From an uncultured Oscillospiraceae bacterium (lineage in GTDB: Bacteria > Bacillota > Clostridia > Oscillospirales > Oscillospiraceae): a stretch of 32,232 bases of DNA. The stretch covers positions 1 through 32,232 of the forward strand of contig CALWXY010000062.1 of NCBI GenBank assembly GCA_944385595.1. The letters run 5' to 3'. A model generated the notes under the pieces. The model had not been told where the DNA came from. It ran no database searches and saw nothing but the letters and a program-made list of their open reading frames with translations. Shown one piece after another: positions 31,123 through 32,232 of this stretch. The stretch's first letter is position 1; each line of letters begins with the position of its first letter. A program made the position numbers and the translations under genes.

Positions 31123-31788
31123 TTATCCCTTTCGGGAGTCTGACAGGAATTCCGCGGCCTCCCCGGCGGAGACCGCGCGGGTGCGCCCGGCGTCGATGAG
31201 GGCGACGGAGCGGCACAGCGCGTGCAGCTCGGCGGCGTCGTGCGTGCACCAGAGCACGGCCATGCCCTCGGCGAGGCGGCGGCGCAGCCAGTCTGCGAAG
31301 CTCTCGCGGAACTCGGCGTCGAGCGAGGCGAAGGCCTCGTCGGCGACGAGGTAGTCGGGCTTCGACTGTATGGCGAGGGCGATGCTCACCCGCTTGCGCT
31401 GCCCGCCGGATAGCTCGGATATGCGCCGCGGCATCAGCTCTGAGAGGCCGAGCAGCCCGTCGGCCTCCGGCAGCGCGGCGCCGACGGCGGCGCGCCACAG
31501 CTCCAGCTGCCGACTTACCGTAAGGAAATCGGCGAGGGCGTCGCTCTGCGGGATGTAGCCGAGCTTTATCGTGAGAAAGCACCTGTCACCTACTACGCTG
31601 CGCCCGTCGAGCAGCACCTTGCCGGAGTCGGCCTTGAGCTGCTGGGCGATGATTTTTATGAGCGTCGACTTGCCGGAGCCGTTTTTCCCCGCGAGGCCGA
31701 GGCAGATTCCCGGCTCGAGGACGGCGGACGCGCCTTTGAGCACGGCGGCGCCCCGGTATGCTTTAAAGATGTCTTTTGCCTCGAGCAC
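31123..31788 (-). CDS. ABC transporter ATP-binding protein
   Basis: The 221-residue nucleotide-binding subunit has Walker A GKNGSGKST, Q-loop in GYIPQSD, signature LSGGQRKR, Walker B DYLVADE and the switch histidine in CTHD. It powers the ABC-2 exporter whose permeases follow. I chose GTG 31788 (MLEAKDIFKAY), five bases after GAGGTGA; GTG 31797 adds three residues. The TATAAT at 31807-31812 would give a leader of only about 12 bases. Confidence 0.88.
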   Translation of the reverse strand: MLEAKDIFKAYRGAAVLKGASAVLEPGICLGLAGKNGSGKSTLIKIIAQQLKADSGKVLLDGRSVVGDRCFLTIKLGYIPQSDALADFLTVSRQLELWRAAVGAALPEADGLLGLSELMPRRISELSGGQRKRVSIALAIQSKPDYLVADEAFASLDAEFRESFADWLRRRLAEGMAVLWCTHDAAELHALCRSVALIDAGRTRAVSAGEAAEFLSDSRKG

Positions 31789-31806
31789 GGCTCTCACCTC
31801 GCGGCC

Positions 31807-31812
31807 ATTATA
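31807..31812 (-). promoter_or_regulatory. -10 box of the ABC operon
   Basis: A consensus TATAAT reads on the minus strand just before the ATPase gene, with only a weak -35 (TGCAAT) 17 bases upstream. The start site would lie near 31800, leaving a very short leader. Confidence 0.45.
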
Positions 31813-31875
31813 CTCCGCTTGTTAAAAAATTGCACCATCATTTTCAGAATTACTGCCTTTTTCAGCATTTTAACG

Positions 31876-31907
31876 AAAAACGGGCGAACCGGCAGCGGTT
31901 CGCCCGT
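31876..31907 (-). terminator. Terminator of the TrpB-like gene
   Basis: On the minus strand a perfect eleven-base stem (31881-31891 with 31896-31906) with loop CTGC is followed by TTTTT (31876-31880), 16 bases after the stop codon. Confidence 0.85.
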
Positions 31908-31922
31908 CTCTGTTGTGTATTT

Positions 31923-32232
31923 TCAGTCCACCTTGGGGAGCTGGTCGAAGCTGGCCTGAAGCTCCGCGTCGCTGGGGATGTAGTCGGTCATCTGGCCGTC
32001 GTTGAAGCGCTGGTAGGCGACCATGTCGAAGTAGCCGGTGCCGGTGAGTCCGAAGAGGATGGTCTTCTCCTCGCCGGTCTCGCGGCAGCGTATGGCCTCG
32101 TCCATTGCGACCTTGATGGCGTGGCTGGACTCGGGCGCGGGCAGTATGCCCTCGATGCGCGCGAATTTGACTGCGGCGTCGAACACGGCGGTCTGCTCGA
32201 CGCTGACGGCCTCCATCAGCCCGTCGTGGTAG
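31923..32232 (-). CDS. TrpB-like PLP-dependent enzyme, 3' end only
   Basis: The last about 100 residues of a gene cut by the window edge. YHDG at the edge, then VEQTAVFDAAVKFARIEGILPAPESSHAI and GEEKTILFGLTGTGYFDM, match the C-terminal region of tryptophan synthase beta chain family 2 (TrpB2-like). This region holds the conserved glycine-rich PLP phosphate neighbourhood and the EGI.PAPES.HA motif. The enzyme may join indole and serine, or belong to a related PLP enzyme of the group. The frame is open to 32232, so the ATG at 32216 is internal. The terminator follows directly. Confidence 0.85.
   Translation of the reverse strand, partial: YHDGLMEAVSVEQTAVFDAAVKFARIEGILPAPESSHAIKVAMDEAIRCRETGEEKTILFGLTGTGYFDMVAYQRFNDGQMTDYIPSDAELQASFDQLPKVD

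Overview
The window looks like a chromosomal segment from a GC-rich, low-oxygen Clostridia-type Firmicute, probably in or near Oscillospirales. The evidence is the core order dgt-dnaG-rpoD, a DUF1292 protein, a BofC-like secreted protein (a sporulation-lineage family), a CIRCE heat-shock operator, a CoA-disulfide-reductase/rhodanese fusion and strong GGAGG ribosome sites. Taxonomy is inferred from gene content only.

Positions 1-489 hold no confident gene. They contain a bidirectional hairpin, a scattered short-repeat family (GTGAATAGT-like units in both orientations), and a divergent regulatory region. That region drives an S24-type phage repressor rightward (490-1227) and a doubtful short ORF leftward.

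Positions 1276-13445 are a tightly packed minus-strand operon of 19 genes, mostly overlapping by a few bases. Read in transcription order they are: terminase small and large subunits, portal, protease-scaffold, decoration protein, major capsid, three head-tail joining proteins, contractile sheath, tube, two small unknown proteins, LysM baseplate protein, tail hub, spike V, gp25-like wedge, baseplate J and YmfQ-like protein. The layout is a PBSX/P2/Mu-like contractile particle. It is unusually small: no gene of normal tape-measure size sits where one belongs, and I see no tail fibre, lysis, integrase or replication gene in the window. This makes a domesticated or gene-transfer-agent-like particle worth testing, although anything left of position 1 is unseen.

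Positions 13604-16091 carry a TetR-family regulator, transcribed divergently from the phage operon, and ftsH, whose leader carries a near-perfect CIRCE element. Positions 16092-16553 are noncoding, with two near-identical hairpins, other palindromes and a minus-strand structured RNA that resembles 6S RNA and ends at a strong terminator. Positions 16554-17277 encode a DUF1292 protein and a BofC-like exported protein on the minus strand. Positions 17429-23803 on the plus strand encode a class A penicillin-binding protein and the dgt-dnaG-rpoD block. In that block dnaG appears to start at CTG.

Positions 23844-32232 are all minus strand: a CoA-disulfide reductase/rhodanese with an overlapping GNAT acetyltransferase, a membrane GT2 glycosyltransferase, a four-gene ABC-2 export system (ATPase, large lipoprotein, two permeases), and the 3' end of a TrpB-like PLP enzyme cut by the window edge.
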